DNA from: Cercospora beticola
Taxonomy: Eukaryota; Ascomycota; Dothideomycetes; Mycosphaerellales; Mycosphaerellaceae
NCBI RefSeq assembly: GCF_033473495.1
Contig: NC_088936.1
Coordinates: 3,100,001-3,164,000 of the forward strand
DNA: 64,000 nucleotides
Direction of reading: 5' to 3'
Of the stretch, positions 8,840-20,065 are shown piece by piece (positions within the stretch are counted from its first letter, which is position 1; every line of letters begins with the position of its first letter). The notes beneath the pieces were generated by a model. That model was not told where the DNA came from, did not search any database, and was given only the letters and a program-made list of their open reading frames with translations. Position numbers and translations under genes: made by a program.

Positions 8840-9870
8840 TCAATCATCCTTCGGAGGCGAATAGTCTCCAGGCAACACAATCAGCTCCTCATGATCGTCC
8901 AGATAATACCAGCGATTGAAGCGTTCAGGCTTCTGCGCAGCTTGACCATACGTCGACCATCTGGGGATTTCCAACTCGTCCCATGCGCTCCCTGGCTCAA
9001 CGTAGCTGCTGTTGTATTCTGCTGAGCTAGTCTGGTTGTAATTGATCTCATTGCTGTCGACTTCGCCAGCGACCAGTTCTTGCCACCACTCATGCGACTC
9101 GGCAATGATGGCAGATGTGAAAGTCGCATTTTGGTAGTTCTCGCCGGCGATGGTAAGTGTGCCGTCGCCACGGGGAACTTTGTACGTCTGGAAGCGTGCC
9201 GGTCAGTTGAGAGACCGCGTGAAGGCTGTGCAGAGTCACTTACTCGGAACCACTGTCTATAGCTCTCCGCAACACCAGGTCGATATTGTTCGAGATCCTG
9301 AACCTCGTTGACATAGGGTGCCAGAGGATCGTTGACATCAATGACCAGAATCTTCCAATCCGTTTCGTCGCCGTCGATAACAGCAAGCGCTCCGAGGATC
9401 TTCACCTGCTTGATCTGTCCGACATAGCCAATATCTTGCCCAATGTCAAAGGCATCAACTGGATCATTGTCGCCAGGAAAATTTGTGAAAGAGTGGTTGA
9501 AATTAGGACTTTCCCATGTCTGCGGGATCGAGCCATACAAGAATGGATAGGAGCGGTGCGGCCAGATACTCTCCACGAAACGCGGCCCTTCTTCGTTGTC
9601 GTCGTGGAAGATTGGATTCAAAGGCTCATCGCGACGAATCTCAATCTTGCCGTCTTTCCAGCGAGGTATCTCAACGACAAAGTTCACAACCGACGCGTTG
9701 CCTTGCTGAGGATACAAGGCGACATCATGCCAGAACGAGGCCGGCTTGCCATCTACCTTGAGGTGCAGGCGGTAATCTACGGTATTACGTCCGCCCGTTT
9801 CCGTGAGGCTGTACTGCTGAGCGCCGACGAGAAGCGCCGGCAATGTCGCAAATAAAGTTCGTGAAAGCAT
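8840..9870 (-). CDS. Secreted inorganic pyrophosphatase
   Basis: Soluble family I inorganic pyrophosphatase of 324 residues, hydrolysing pyrophosphate to phosphate with Mg2+. The N-terminus MLSRTLFATLPALLVGAQQ is a clear signal peptide, so unlike the housekeeping cytosolic enzyme this one is predicted to enter the secretory pathway. The active-site signature DNDPVDA is at residues 134-140, and the metal/substrate segment EIPRWKDGKIEI at 67-78. Exon 1 is 9244-9870 and exon 2 is 8840-9187. The 56-nt intron (GTAAGT...TTCCAG) joins QWFR to TYKVPRGDG. The mature protein has several N-glycosylation sequons, for example NQT and NSS near the C-terminus, which fits export. The C-terminal half after the intron is the usual eukaryotic extension (FNRWYYLDDHEELIVLPGDY). 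Confidence 0.93.
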
Positions 9871-10260
9871 ATTGGCAATTGTAAAGATTATGCCAGCAAT
9901 AGGCCTGCTGTTGTATGTTCACTCCATTTTATATACAGTCGAATCGTCGCTCGAGAGTTCCAGATCTTTCGTGGTTGGCGCCATATTTGCTAAGAGGCAT
10001 CAAAGATACTGTGGCCATTCATGTCGCGTGCTAGGAGGCGAAGCCTGATATCAAGACCTCAGCATCCGATCGCAGCTTTGCAGGAAGCCAAATGGCACCC
10101 GCGTGCTAGCGATAGCACGCGACATTTGCAGGTTGAAGTCCTACCAAGACTGCCGCGTGGGTCCTAAACTTGGCGTGACGGAGGCGACCTTTCGGGCCAA
10201 GCACAAGCGTCTTGTGGGTCCAACTCAACTTTGGGATCAGTGATAGGAAGAAGGTAGTAT
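9871..10260. other. Intergenic, pyrophosphatase promoter
   Basis: 390 bp upstream of the pyrophosphatase and downstream of the Bcs1-like gene. A short repeated motif around tagcacgcgac occurs in both orientations at about 10026-10120. No gene seen. Confidence 0.4.
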
Positions 10261-11739
10261 TCAGCCAGCATCAGATGCAGATTGCTGACTAGGCCGAAGT
10301 GCTGCAAGCTGACCAACAAGGGCAATCGCTCCTTCCACGTCGTCTTTGTTGTACAAGAACAGGCCTTGCAATGCAGCAGTGCTAACATTGCCGACCAAGT
10401 CCAGTTCTTTCGCTTTCTGCACGAATCGATCTCTGCCTTCGCCACTGGGATCCTTATCGGCGTAGAAGCGATCCCAAAGCTTTGCCATCTGCCATTCTGT
10501 AGCGTTTCCGAGGTACAGCGTCATGTCAACTCTGCCTGGCCGAATGAGGGCATCGTCCAGTCGGTCTATGTGATTCGTGGTCATCAAGATGATGCGCTCT
10601 TCAGCGCTAGCCACACCGTCAAGTGCATTCAGTAAGCCGGAGTATGTTACATTGGCGCCGGCATACCCGTCGCCATCTACCTGGCGGCGATTGGCAAAAG
10701 CTGCGTCTGCGTCTTCTAGTAGAACGAGGGTACGCGCAGGCAGATTCAAAAGAAGGTGGTTCAGTTTGTCGTCCGTCAGACCGCGCTGACTCAAGCTGAG
10801 CATTGCAATGTTGAAATCCAGCTCGCCAGCAAGTGCTTGCACGAAGGATGTCTTGCCTGTACCTGGTGGTCCGTAAAGCAGATATCCTCGACGATACGGG
10901 ATGCCACGATCAAGGTACCAGGTTCGAGCGTTGAGAAAATCCTGTACATCATGCAGTATGCGTTCAGATAGACCTTCTTCCAGCACAACGGAATCGAATG
11001 GTCTCCGACGCTTTGGCTGTCCGGATTCTTCCCAGCCCATGTTGCGGGTGGTATAGACCACAGTCTTGCCTTCAGTCCTTTGCATGGCCATGGCTTGCGC
11101 TTCACGGAAAATGTCTTCGAAGACATGGCGGTAGGCGTAGAGAGTTGTGAGCTTGACAGTCTCGAAAGGCTGGCCAGTATTGTCGAAGCTTCTTCCAACA
11201 CGCTCTCTGTTGACAGCAATGAAGGCATTCTTGTAGCGCAGAATATGACGCCCGTGGCCGGGAACTAAAGCGAAAGCTGTCTGTACCGACCCACCCGCAG
11301 TCTTGACGACTTCAGTGTTGATCTGAAGATGATGCAGACCTGGGGTGAAGCGACGGATGATGGCCTCCAGCGCACCAACTTGCTTGCGAGATCCTGGAGG
11401 AGCAAGTTGACTCTGATAATGGGTGGTCATCCAGTCCAGGACCCACGGATACGACTTGTCATGTCTGGTGATCTCCAGATCTACCAGCATTCGATGCCGC
11501 AGCAGATCGCCAGCTCTCCTCAGACCCTGTGCGCCATATCGCATTGCAGCTCCCAGCCCGGCCAGACCAAATCCTGCAGTGAAGAAGGGGTTACTCAGCA
11601 GCTGCGACCAGACAGAGCCATCGCCACTGCCGGCCTCCGCCAGCTGTTTGATGGCATCCTGTTTGGTCGTTCGCGGGTCGGGCGGCGGTGATGGCACTGA
11701 TGGCGGCTGTGCGACGCTCACTGGTGCATGTTGATCCAT
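10261..11739 (-). CDS. bcs1: Bcs1-type AAA ATPase, mitochondrial complex III chaperone
   Basis: A 492-residue single-exon protein. Bcs1 sits in the inner mitochondrial membrane and translocates folded Rieske protein into complex III. From the ATG at 11739 (MDQHAPV), the N-terminal region is Pro-rich, followed by a single hydrophobic segment at about residues 51-70 (PFFTAGFGLAGLGAAMRYGA). A BCS1-specific domain follows at about 80-250 (VDLEITRHDKSYPWVLDWM). Then comes the AAA module with Walker A GPPGTGKT at 290-297, Walker B LVLLEDAD at 338-345, and sensor/Arg-finger text MTTNHIDRLDDALIRPGRVD. The length is close to yeast Bcs1. There is no classical presequence, as in the yeast protein, which uses internal signals. 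Fungi also have several Bcs1-like paralogues, so orthology to the chaperone itself is likely but not certain. Confidence 0.88.
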   Translation of the reverse strand: MDQHAPVSVAQPPSVPSPPPDPRTTKQDAIKQLAEAGSGDGSVWSQLLSNPFFTAGFGLAGLGAAMRYGAQGLRRAGDLLRHRMLVDLEITRHDKSYPWVLDWMTTHYQSQLAPPGSRKQVGALEAIIRRFTPGLHHLQINTEVVKTAGGSVQTAFALVPGHGRHILRYKNAFIAVNRERVGRSFDNTGQPFETVKLTTLYAYRHVFEDIFREAQAMAMQRTEGKTVVYTTRNMGWEESGQPKRRRPFDSVVLEEGLSERILHDVQDFLNARTWYLDRGIPYRRGYLLYGPPGTGKTSFVQALAGELDFNIAMLSLSQRGLTDDKLNHLLLNLPARTLVLLEDADAAFANRRQVDGDGYAGANVTYSGLLNALDGVASAEERIILMTTNHIDRLDDALIRPGRVDMTLYLGNATEWQMAKLWDRFYADKDPSGEGRDRFVQKAKELDLVGNVSTAALQGLFLYNKDDVEGAIALVGQLAALRPSQQSASDAG

Positions 11740-12175
11740 GAAACAGCACAAGTTCGACGCGTCAAAAAGTCCAGACGGACGCTTCAGTCGCCAAGCTTTT
11801 GCGGCGTAGGGATCGCCCCTGCTAGAGCGACGCTAATGCCGCTGGCGCGATCTGGGCCTGCCTTGTCTCCCATAGAAGTACTTGCTCTGCTACACTTCTC
11901 CTGTGCGCAACACACCGACAACGACGGCTGCGTTTGGCATCCGATGGCTTCCACGGCACATGGTCAACAAGTCACTGTCGACAAGAGTTACTTTGACGCA
12001 TTGCTGCGCAGGTTTGTCGATCTCCCGCTCTCGATCCGCGACTCATGAGATAGCGCTGCTATCTGTGCATGCGATTAGGCGCTGACCTGTTTGTGTGGCG
12101 CAGAGCAGATTTTGTGAGTATCTTTTCTGTCCACCCGGTGTATAGATGTTCTGTGTCCACAACACTGCAGCTGAC
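11740..12175. promoter_or_regulatory. Divergent promoter of bcs1 and RRM gene
   Basis: 436 bp between two divergent start codons. No gene and no recognisable regulator site; both promoters must lie here. Confidence 0.45.
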
Positions 12176-13517
12176 ATGTCGTTCAAGCACACTTCTCGCC
12201 AAGACCCAACCTGCGTCACTATCAAGAGGGCTGAATATGATGGCCTGGTATGTCCTCGTACTTGCGACTTGGTGGCCGCGCTAATACGATCATGGTGGGC
12301 AGCTCCGCGAGTCTCGAGAGTATCATGCCCTCAAGAGTGCCTTGTACTCGGGCGGCATCACTCCGGATACGTTGTGTCTCCTGATTGCTGGCAGCATGCC
12401 GCCTGAAGAACAAAAGACCGACACCTTCGGGCCTGAGGCGTGGGCTGACGAGTTCGACGATGGACTGCCGACGCATCTTCATCCGGAGCCACCAACTTTG
12501 GGTCGCCATGCGTCCTACAGCTCTGCGCCGTGGAAATCTGGTGCGTCAGCTCCTTTTCATTCAGATTCTGCCATTGGCGGCCTCCACAACGGAGCACGCC
12601 AGCATCTCTCAGCGTCGAAGCAGCTACCTTTCAACAACGTGTCTGCTTCTCAGCGCCATGCCAGCTATGGCGGTCCTAATTTTTCGATCGTGGATGGTAC
12701 CGAAGCTGATAGCTTTATGGACGAGGGGAACGGCATCGAGGAGACGCCTGCTGGACCTGGACAACCCCTTCGAACACTTTACTTTACAGGGTTTGGCAGC
12801 CGCACGACCTATCGCGACCTGCTCTCTGTCGTCAAAGGTGGCAAGCTGCTCACTGTCACCATGCGATCCGAAAAGAGCGCAACTGTAACCTTCCTCGATG
12901 CTGCTTCGGATTATCTTGCATGGGTCAAGCGCAACGACATCTACCTACACGGCAAGCGTGTCGAGGTGAGATGGGCTGAACGTCAGTTCACCCTCAATTC
13001 GCACATCCAGAACAAGATTGACACTGGCGCCACCCGCAATATCCTCATCCGCAACGCCACAGAGAAAGGGCTCACTGAAGCACGTATTCGTGACGATTTG
13101 GAGCACATTCACAACTTGGTGGTCATTGACGTCAAGTTTCGAGATGGCAATGCGTACGTGTACACCAATGCAGTGCACAATGCTCTCTTCGCTAGGACTT
13201 GCATGATGAGTCGAACGACGTACCGCGGCTGCAAGATCTCATTCTTCCCTGATGAGTGCGACGTACCTCTGCCAACCCGTGCTATTGCGCCAAAAGTCGC
13301 GCCAAAGGGTCCCACAGTCAAGAATGTGACGCTGAACAACCGCTTCGATATGCTCGACCTCGACGACCAGAGCTCATCTGCTCGTAGCAGCAACGAAGAG
13401 AATCGTACGCCGAGGAGGTCATCGTCGTTTGACAACGACGACGATGACGATGCCATAGGACTGACCGCTCGACATGGGGTCAGTCTTCAATTTCTGGAGT
13501 CCGACAGCAACGCTTGA
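12176..13517 (+). CDS. RNA-binding protein with two RRM-like domains
   Basis: A 428-residue protein. Exon 1 (12176-12247) encodes MSFKHTSRQDPTCVTIKRAEYDGL. A 55-nt intron (12248-12302, GTATGT, CTAATAC branch, GGGCAG) leads to LRESREYHALKSALYSGGITPDTL, giving a continuous short helical segment known from fungal Nrd1/MRN1-like RNA-binding proteins. RRM 1 is at about residues 170-240 (LRTLYFTGFGSRTTYRDLL...GKRVEVRWA) and RRM 2 at about 255-330 (TRNILIRNATEKGLTEARI...YRGCKISFF). The linkers are Ser/His-rich. The C-terminal tail has a short acidic run DDDDDD after a basic RRSSS. No targeting signal is seen. The role is probably mRNA binding and stability or differentiation control, by family analogy only. 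The gene is divergent from bcs1. Confidence 0.82.
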
Positions 13518-14238
13518 GCTTGCATTATCCTCATTGGAAGTTCCTTCCCAGCCGAAGCATCCTAATTAAGAAGCAACGGCTTGCCCTAGGCGACTACGCT
13601 TCCCCAGATGCCGGCGCAGCCAGGTGCAACACAGTACATGATCTCGATGGATTGGAGTACAGAATAGGCGTTTGGTTCCTGGTGAGAGTTTTACTGAAGA
13701 TACCCCATTAGCACAACAGAGCTGTCCATTGCATGCCAAACGAAATCGATTCTGTGTTTTACCCAGCAAGCTCGAGACGTTTTCGTTATCGAAATTTGTA
13801 TCATAGCGTTTCTATGTCGAAGGACCTGAGGCAGTGAACGAAGCGAGGGCGAGTAACCCTGTACATAACGTCAGCTTTGGGCCTCACAGAGCCAGCGCAC
13901 AGTATCGACGATTGGCAATGCTCGAGCCTATGTATAATCACAGACCAGCATGCAGCACACTGAGAACGCTAGAAATTGCCATACTCGTACTTATACATAG
14001 AGGCACCCCAGATCGGTTCGGCCTAGCAGTGACTAATGATGCCCCCACAAACTCCGAAGCGAGGCGAGGTTGAACATTTAGCCTGCTTCTGCCGTACGTG
14101 GGGCCGACATGGGGCATGGTCGGCCTTTGATTGTAGCGAGATACTTAGTGTGCATGTTGAACCACAAATCTTGCAGATGATTACCACTGACTAACACTCG
14201 GAGAGCAGTAAGAGAAATGCCATCTTCAATCAGCAAGA
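13518..14238. other. Intergenic, no gene seen
   Basis: 720 bp between two plus-strand genes. Only short unconvincing frames. Carries the promoter of the IlvD/Edd dehydratase. Confidence 0.5.
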
Positions 14239-16206
14239 ATGGGATGTGAATCTACTGAAGCCTGCAATGGCTGCCAAGACAAATCGAACGGCTGCTCCAG
14301 CAGCAACGGAACGACTCAACTCGTTGACATCGAAGACTACAAGATTGAACTCTCAGCTCTCCGTGCGAGAACGAAAGAACTCGAATCCCAGCTCTCAAAA
14401 CTTACAGTTCAAGCGAGCGACAATTCTAGCCTCCGCTCAGCGAAATGGTTCAATCGCGCAGACGATCGAGCAATGTCTGCTCTGTATGTCGATCGGTATC
14501 TGAATTATGGTCTGACGAGAGAAGAACTCATGTCCGGCAAGCCGATTATCGGGATCGCGAATTCGGGATCTGATCTCACGCCTTGTAATCAGTACCATAC
14601 GACTTTGGCACATCGCGTGCGAGAGGGAATCCGTTCTGCGGGAGGTATTGCGATTGAATTCCCTACGCATCCGATTCAGGAATCTTCTCGACGGCCGACG
14701 GCAACGCTGGACAGGAATTTGAGTTATTTGACTCTGGTTGAATTATTATATGGGTATCCATTCGATGGAGTTGTGCTCATGACTGGATGCGATAAGACCA
14801 CGCCGGCTTGTCTCATGGCGGCGGCGACAGTCAATATTCCAGCTATCTGTCTTAATGTTGGACCTATGTTGAACGGTTATGGGCAGAAAAGTAACGACTT
14901 GGTGGGATCTGGGACAGTTGTATGGAAGGCTAGGGAATTGCATGCAGCAGGAGAGTTGAATGATGAGGAAGTCACGGACCTGATCACTCGAGGGACGCCG
15001 AGTGTTGGGCATTGCAACACAATGGGTACGGCATCGACGATGAATGCTCTTGCCGAAGCTCTTGGTATGGCGCTGCCAGGATCTGCTGCCATTCCGGCGC
15101 CGTACAAGGAGCGTGCACAATGTGCATATAAGACTGGAGTGCAAATTGTGGAAATGGTGCGCGCGGACAGGAAGCCGTCGGATATCATGACAAGAGAGGC
15201 TTTCGAGAATGCAATCGTGGCGAATACAGCGATTGGTGGGTCGACAAATGCTCCAATCCATCTGTGTGCTGTGGCGAAGCATATTGGCGTGCCGCTTGAC
15301 CTGGATGACTGGGATTGCATTGGTTTTGGAATCCCCTTGATGGTGAACGTTCAGCCTGCTGGTGAATATCTTTGCGAGGAGTACTTCCGTGCTGGAGGTC
15401 TTCCTGCTGTGATGGCGGAGCTCCTCGAGCAAGGCAAGCTGCATGCAAATGCCATCACGGCTAATGGCAAGACGATACAGGAGAATGTTGAGGGAAGGCA
15501 GACGTGGGATCGAAGGGTCATCTTGTCATATGACAAGCCCATGAAAACTGACGCCGGCTTCGCGCACATGACTGGCAATTTGTTTGACAGCGCCATTATG
15601 AAGTCTTCGGTCATCAGCGCCGAGTTTAGAGAGGCGTTCCTGGAGAACCCCGACGATCCGAACGCTTTCGAAGCGAAGGCTGTTGTCTTCGATGGCCCGG
15701 AGGACTATAATGCCAGGATCGAGACTGCACCGATAGACGAGCGGACTATCCTCGTGATGCGTGGTGCCGGGCCGCTAGGCTACCCTGGAGCAGCGGAAGT
15801 GGTCAATATGACCGCGCCTGGGCATCTGCTAAAGAAGGGCTTGAAATACTCGCTGCCGTGCATTGGCGACGGGAGACAATCGGGAACTTCAGGAAGCCCT
15901 TCCATTTTGAATGCGAGCCCAGAGGCAGCTGACAATGGCAACTTGGCAATTTTGAAAGACGGAGATATGCTGCGAGTGGACCTGACTAGACGCAAAGTGA
16001 ACATGTTGATTCCTGATGAGGAGATTGCTGCAAGGAGGAAGGAGCTGATGGCGAAGGGTGGATACAAGATGGTCGAGAGCCATACGCCCTATCAAGACTT
16101 CTTCAGGAGGGAAGTCGGGCCTCTCAGCGAGGGAATGGTCTTTCGACGAGCGACGCAGTTCCAGAGAGTCGCGCAGAAGGTGCCAATGCCTAGAGATAAT
16201 CACTGA
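14239..16206 (+). CDS. IlvD/Edd family dehydratase, probably sugar-acid type
   Basis: A 655-residue single-exon iron-sulfur dehydratase. The three conserved cysteines for the cluster are visible: C116 in [11 protein letters not shown]184 in [10 protein letters not shown] and C259 in [13 protein letters not shown]. The conserved Lys follows C184. Catalytic-domain text continues [14 protein letters not shown] and ends with the C-terminal [14 protein letters not shown]. The family contains dihydroxyacid dehydratase (valine/isoleucine synthesis), phosphogluconate dehydratase and pentonate dehydratases. The extended form and lack of a mitochondrial presequence favour a catabolic sugar-acid dehydratase over Ilv3. 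The N-terminus is odd: [19 protein letters not shown] has four cysteines in 19 residues, followed by a short heptad-like helix at 36-56. It may be an extra metal or redox site. The ATG at 14239 is the first in frame. Confidence 0.88.
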   Translation: MGCESTEACNGCQDKSNGCSSSNGTTQLVDIEDYKIELSALRARTKELESQLSKLTVQASDNSSLRSAKWFNRADDRAMSALYVDRYLNYGLTREELMSGKPIIGIANSGSDLTPCNQYHTTLAHRVREGIRSAGGIAIEFPTHPIQESSRRPTATLDRNLSYLTLVELLYGYPFDGVVLMTGCDKTTPACLMAAATVNIPAICLNVGPMLNGYGQKSNDLVGSGTVVWKARELHAAGELNDEEVTDLITRGTPSVGHCNTMGTASTMNALAEALGMALPGSAAIPAPYKERAQCAYKTGVQIVEMVRADRKPSDIMTREAFENAIVANTAIGGSTNAPIHLCAVAKHIGVPLDLDDWDCIGFGIPLMVNVQPAGEYLCEEYFRAGGLPAVMAELLEQGKLHANAITANGKTIQENVEGRQTWDRRVILSYDKPMKTDAGFAHMTGNLFDSAIMKSSVISAEFREAFLENPDDPNAFEAKAVVFDGPEDYNARIETAPIDERTILVMRGAGPLGYPGAAEVVNMTAPGHLLKKGLKYSLPCIGDGRQSGTSGSPSILNASPEAADNGNLAILKDGDMLRVDLTRRKVNMLIPDEEIAARRKELMAKGGYKMVESHTPYQDFFRREVGPLSEGMVFRRATQFQRVAQKVPMPRDNH

Positions 16207-16531
16207 TAGTTTAGCTCTCACCTTCTTTGCAGCCTGTATGATCTTGAAATCTTAGGCGACGCCTTGTAAAGTCTTGTGTATTATTTGTGCCTCTTCTTTG
16301 TTACACTACAGTGCAATCTGGTATCACAGCAACAAATCAATGTGGTTGTAGAAAGGAAGAAGGACAAGTCGGGTGGAATGGAACGCGTAGTCCGACGCAC
16401 GGACGGCGGCACGTCCCAGCGCTGCGGCTTCGCGAATCGAGTGTCATAGGCAACTTTCCCTCGTGCATCAACGATGGCACGCACCTCCAACTCCCGCACC
16501 GCTCGCCAGCGGCATCGACGACTCTCGCAAG

Positions 16532-18049
16532 ATGTCGTCCTCGGCGCAGCGGGCGCTCGAGTACCTTGAGCAACTGCCCGGAACGACCTTCACCAAGCTG
16601 TATCAACAGCCATCGACTGCCTTGGCCATCTTCCGCCGCATGCTGCCGCACCTGGCGAAGACGATTGTCATGGCCATGCTCTACCTCCCACACCCGTTCG
16701 CTGCATCAGATCTGGACGCATGGGTCAAGCCGGACCATCAGAGCACACAGGTCAAGGAACGTGCGCTCAGCATATTGCAACGACTGAAGATTCTGTACGA
16801 GGAGCAGCACAATGGCCGACAGGCGTTTCGCCTCAGTCCTGCGTTTGGCAAGAGTCTGCGCATGGCTCTGACAGGTGGCGGCAAGCACAATAGTTTTGGT
16901 GTGCCTTGTTCAGAACCAGACAAGACGCCCGTGACCGCCGAGTACCTGGACACGTTCGCTCGGAAGCAATGGGAGGCCATCCTTTACTACGTGGTTGGAA
17001 GTGCATCTGCAGGGCTGGGCGCAGGGATTGAGATCTCGACAGGCACGAGGACTCTGCTTGAGAAGGGCAGATTCGTCGTGGTCAAAGGACGGAGCAGGGC
17101 CATAACGCAGGACGGCTTCACATTCCTGCTGCAAGACGTCAATGCCCAAATTTGGTCACTGCTGATCGTGTATCTGGAAGTCTCAGCTGACGTAGGTCCC
17201 GATATGTCAACCTGGGAGGAGTATGAACTGACTGTGCGATCATAGCTTCACATGGACTCTGTTGACGTCCTGTCCTTCCTCTTCACGCTCGGCTCTCTGG
17301 AGCTGGGCATCAGCTATTCGACATCGAATCTGACCCCAACTCAGCTCCAGATGCTGGAGGACCTCACAGACTTTGGTCTAGTCTATCGCCGTTCTCCCAA
17401 CTCCGATCGCTACTATCCGACACGCTTGGCTACAACACTCACGTCTGACGCGCCAGCACTACCCAACAACAGTTTCACAACGACAACCTCCGACCCCAAC
17501 GATCCTGCATCGTCCGCTTCCGAAAAAGGTTACATAATCCTCGAAACCAACTACAGACTCTACGCCTACACCTCCTCGCCCTTACCAATCTCCATCCTCT
17601 CCCTCTTTGCCAACCTCCACACCCGCTACCCGAACCTCGTCACAGCGAAGATCACCAAACCTTCGATCCAGACCGCCATCGCGAGCGGCATCACCAGCGA
17701 CCAGATCATCTCCTACCTACAAACCCACGCGCATCCGATCTTGCGTCGCCAGGCAGCTATGCACTCAGCTCCTATTCTTCCACCCACTGTGGTAGATCAA
17801 ATCCGTCTATGGCAAATTGAAGGCGAAAGAATGAAGAGCACTAAGGGTTTCTTGATTCGAGAAGTCGGCACAGATGACGACTACATGAAAGCAGTGCAGT
17901 ATGCAGAAGCTTTGGGCATCCTCGTCAAGGAGTTCCCGCATAAGAAGTCATTCTTTGTGACCAGAATGGAGCAGATGAGCACGTACTTTAAGAGTCAGGC
18001 CGCGAGGAAGAGAGAGGCGAAAGAAGCTGCCGCTGCGAGCAGATCGTGA
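16532..18049 (+). CDS. tfb2: TFIIH core subunit Tfb2 (p52)
   Basis: A 487-residue subunit of the general transcription and repair factor TFIIH that anchors and stimulates the XPB/Ssl2 helicase in the nucleus. The N-terminus MSSSAQRALEYLEQLPG is typical of the family. Helical winged-helix-like repeats fill residues 20-220. Exon 1 is 16532-17191. The intron 17192-17245 (GTAGGT...CATAG, 54 nt) joins EVSAD to LHMDSVDVLSFLFTLGSLELG, a hallmark Tfb2 segment. The C-terminal domain (residues about 400-487) has GFLIREVGTDDDY and ends in a basic helix KSQAARKREAKEA. A longer frame extends to 16463, but the ATG at 16532 starts the conserved part. The gene is convergent with a Ser-rich unknown gene. Confidence 0.95.
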
Positions 18050-18377
18050 AGCGTTCTGGGACGAGTTCAATACGAGGTAATGCATAGCGGGGCGCTTTTG
18101 GAGCATTTGGTTCGACGGGCATGGCACGCTCTGCTTCAAAGATTGGCATTCGGGTGGGTAAATTGGAGTCTGAGAAGGAGCATTTGGCATAATGCATCAA
18201 TATTTTCGTGAGTATGACAAAGTGTACCAACATCGTGATCTGCTTTCAATCTGCGAAATATCAGTTCAGCAGCATTTCGCGCGCATTAAAGTCCTTCCTC
18301 CTCACGAACTTTAACATCAAAAACGCGATCATAGTAGACCAGATTGTAGCGATCATGCGACCTCAGCAAGTCGAACT

Positions 18378-20065
18378 TCAGAGTCCACCAACCGCCGGCG
18401 CTATCGAGGGGCGGTCCATCCCCATCTTCTGCCTGCGACCCAGCAGGCGATCCATGAAGTTCATCTTTCTGGACTCGCTCGGCGGAGTGAAGCTTTCGTC
18501 GCTCTTCAAGCTCATCTCGAGCGCGCAAGTCCTCGACTCAGGGACGGGCACCGATCGAGCGAGCTCAGGAATGGCAAGAGCACCAGCCACTGCCTTCTGC
18601 CAGACGAAGAAAGACTGCTCAGCTTCAGGAGTGGCGCAGAGAGAGTACAGATGCTGAATCGCTTTGCGCATACGGCGGTAGCTGGCCTCTGTCGTGTGCA
18701 TCTTGTCTGTCTCAAATTTGAGAATGGAAGGGGAAGACAAGTCGGTCGCCGAGAGTTCTTCATTGCGATAACGATCGTTCAAGGAGGAAAATCGACCCGT
18801 CCAGTACGCCAAAGGTTGAGCAGATGTAACCTGAACATGGTCAGCTTGCGCGCTAGTACTGGGACTGGCTTACTCACAGCTCCAGGCTTGGCCTTGATTG
18901 AGTCTGCCCTGGCCCTACTGATGGGCTTTTGCGGGCGACTTTCGACAACACCCGCAGTCTGGGAAGAGGCAAAGCGGAGGTGATGGCTCGACGAGTTGCT
19001 CAAGGCTCTAGCGCGTGCGGTGTTGAGCAGAAGCTCGGTCGAGGGCGACTTTGCAGGAGGCGGCGTCGGTGCCTGGCGAGCAGACATCAAACGCGTCTGC
19101 TTGATCTCGGAGCCATAAGAGCTGCGGAAATTGGTCGCGTTGGTCAGCACGGGCTGCGAGTTCCATCTCTGCACTGGTTTGCCTGGAGTTGGTGCCCTCT
19201 CCGTTAGACCACGGTATGCTGGGCTGCTCTCGAACTTTTGCGAAAGTCGTCGAGTAGTCACACCGCGCGGCTCGACAATTCTCTGGTATGTCAACCCCGA
19301 CGAGCGCTCTGCGTAAAGTGGCAAGCCCTCATCACCATCTTCAGACCAGCCCTGTCTACTGCTGTAGTTCCGCGACGGAGAGCCAAACAAGTTGTCATCG
19401 TACGGAGAGAGCGGCTTGATGGGGCTCAAAGAAATGTTCTCCTTGAACGCAGTCAAGCGCGGTACACAGGTCTCGCGCTGCAGCGCCTGGGGAAAGAGCG
19501 GCTCCGTATCAGATCTCATCAGCTTCCTGCTACCTGTCCACGTGTTGCTGCTCGCGTTGATGAGCCGAGTGGTCGAGTGCTTGCGGGTCGAGAAGGTCGG
19601 CGTCGGCAGTCGCGATGGCGGCAGATTGCTGCTTGTGTGCGACGGCAGGCGAGCGTGCGACTTGGACTGCTGGAGCTTGCTGGTCGACTTCTTCGCTCGA
19701 GTCGGCAAGGGAAGATTGCTGAAAGTTCTGCTCCTCGGCATTCCACCGATGGGATCATTCGGTAGACAAATGTAGCTGCTCTTGCGCAAGGAAAGGGCAG
19801 GAAGAGGTGGCACCTGGTCGAATTTGTCGCTGTCGCTGGAAATGTCGGACGTATTCATATCTTTCTGCCGGTCAGAGGCGTTAGCCCAAATGCTGGACAA
19901 GGAGACATTGCTGGCGGTGGTCGATGGCGAGTTTTCGATGTTGTTGCTGCGCCGGCGGTTGAAGGGGTTCAGCGTGTGAAGAGAGGCGATGGACGACAGC
20001 CGCCGCAATGAGCTCCTGCGAGGCTCGTGATGAGTCTCGGTGGGGTGACTCTTGCGCGACGGCAT
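18378..20065 (-). CDS. Ser-rich fungal protein of unknown function
   Basis: Function not recognised. The 546-residue protein is encoded by exon 1 (18878-20065, start MPSRKSHPTE) and exon 2 (18378-18830). The 47-nt intron (GTGAGT...TTCAG) joins KAKPGA to VTSAQPLAYWTGRF. The first 400 residues are low-complexity, rich in Ser/Arg/Pro, with many RxxS-like sites (for example RRSSLRRLSS), suggesting a phosphorylated disordered protein. The C-terminal 150 residues are better folded (AYWTGRFSSLNDRYRNEE..., a helical TEASYRRMRKAIQHLYSLC) and are probably the conserved part. A further intron in the 5' leader is likely at 20102-20158 (GTAAGT...GCGCAG). The gene ends 328 bp from tfb2 and is divergent from the GST-like gene. 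No signal peptide or membrane segment. Confidence 0.75.

Noticed and set aside
10020..10130. Short inverted motif near the pyrophosphatase promoter as a mobile-element footprint
   Set aside because: Only about 11-13 bases repeat, no target-site duplication or transposase trace was seen.
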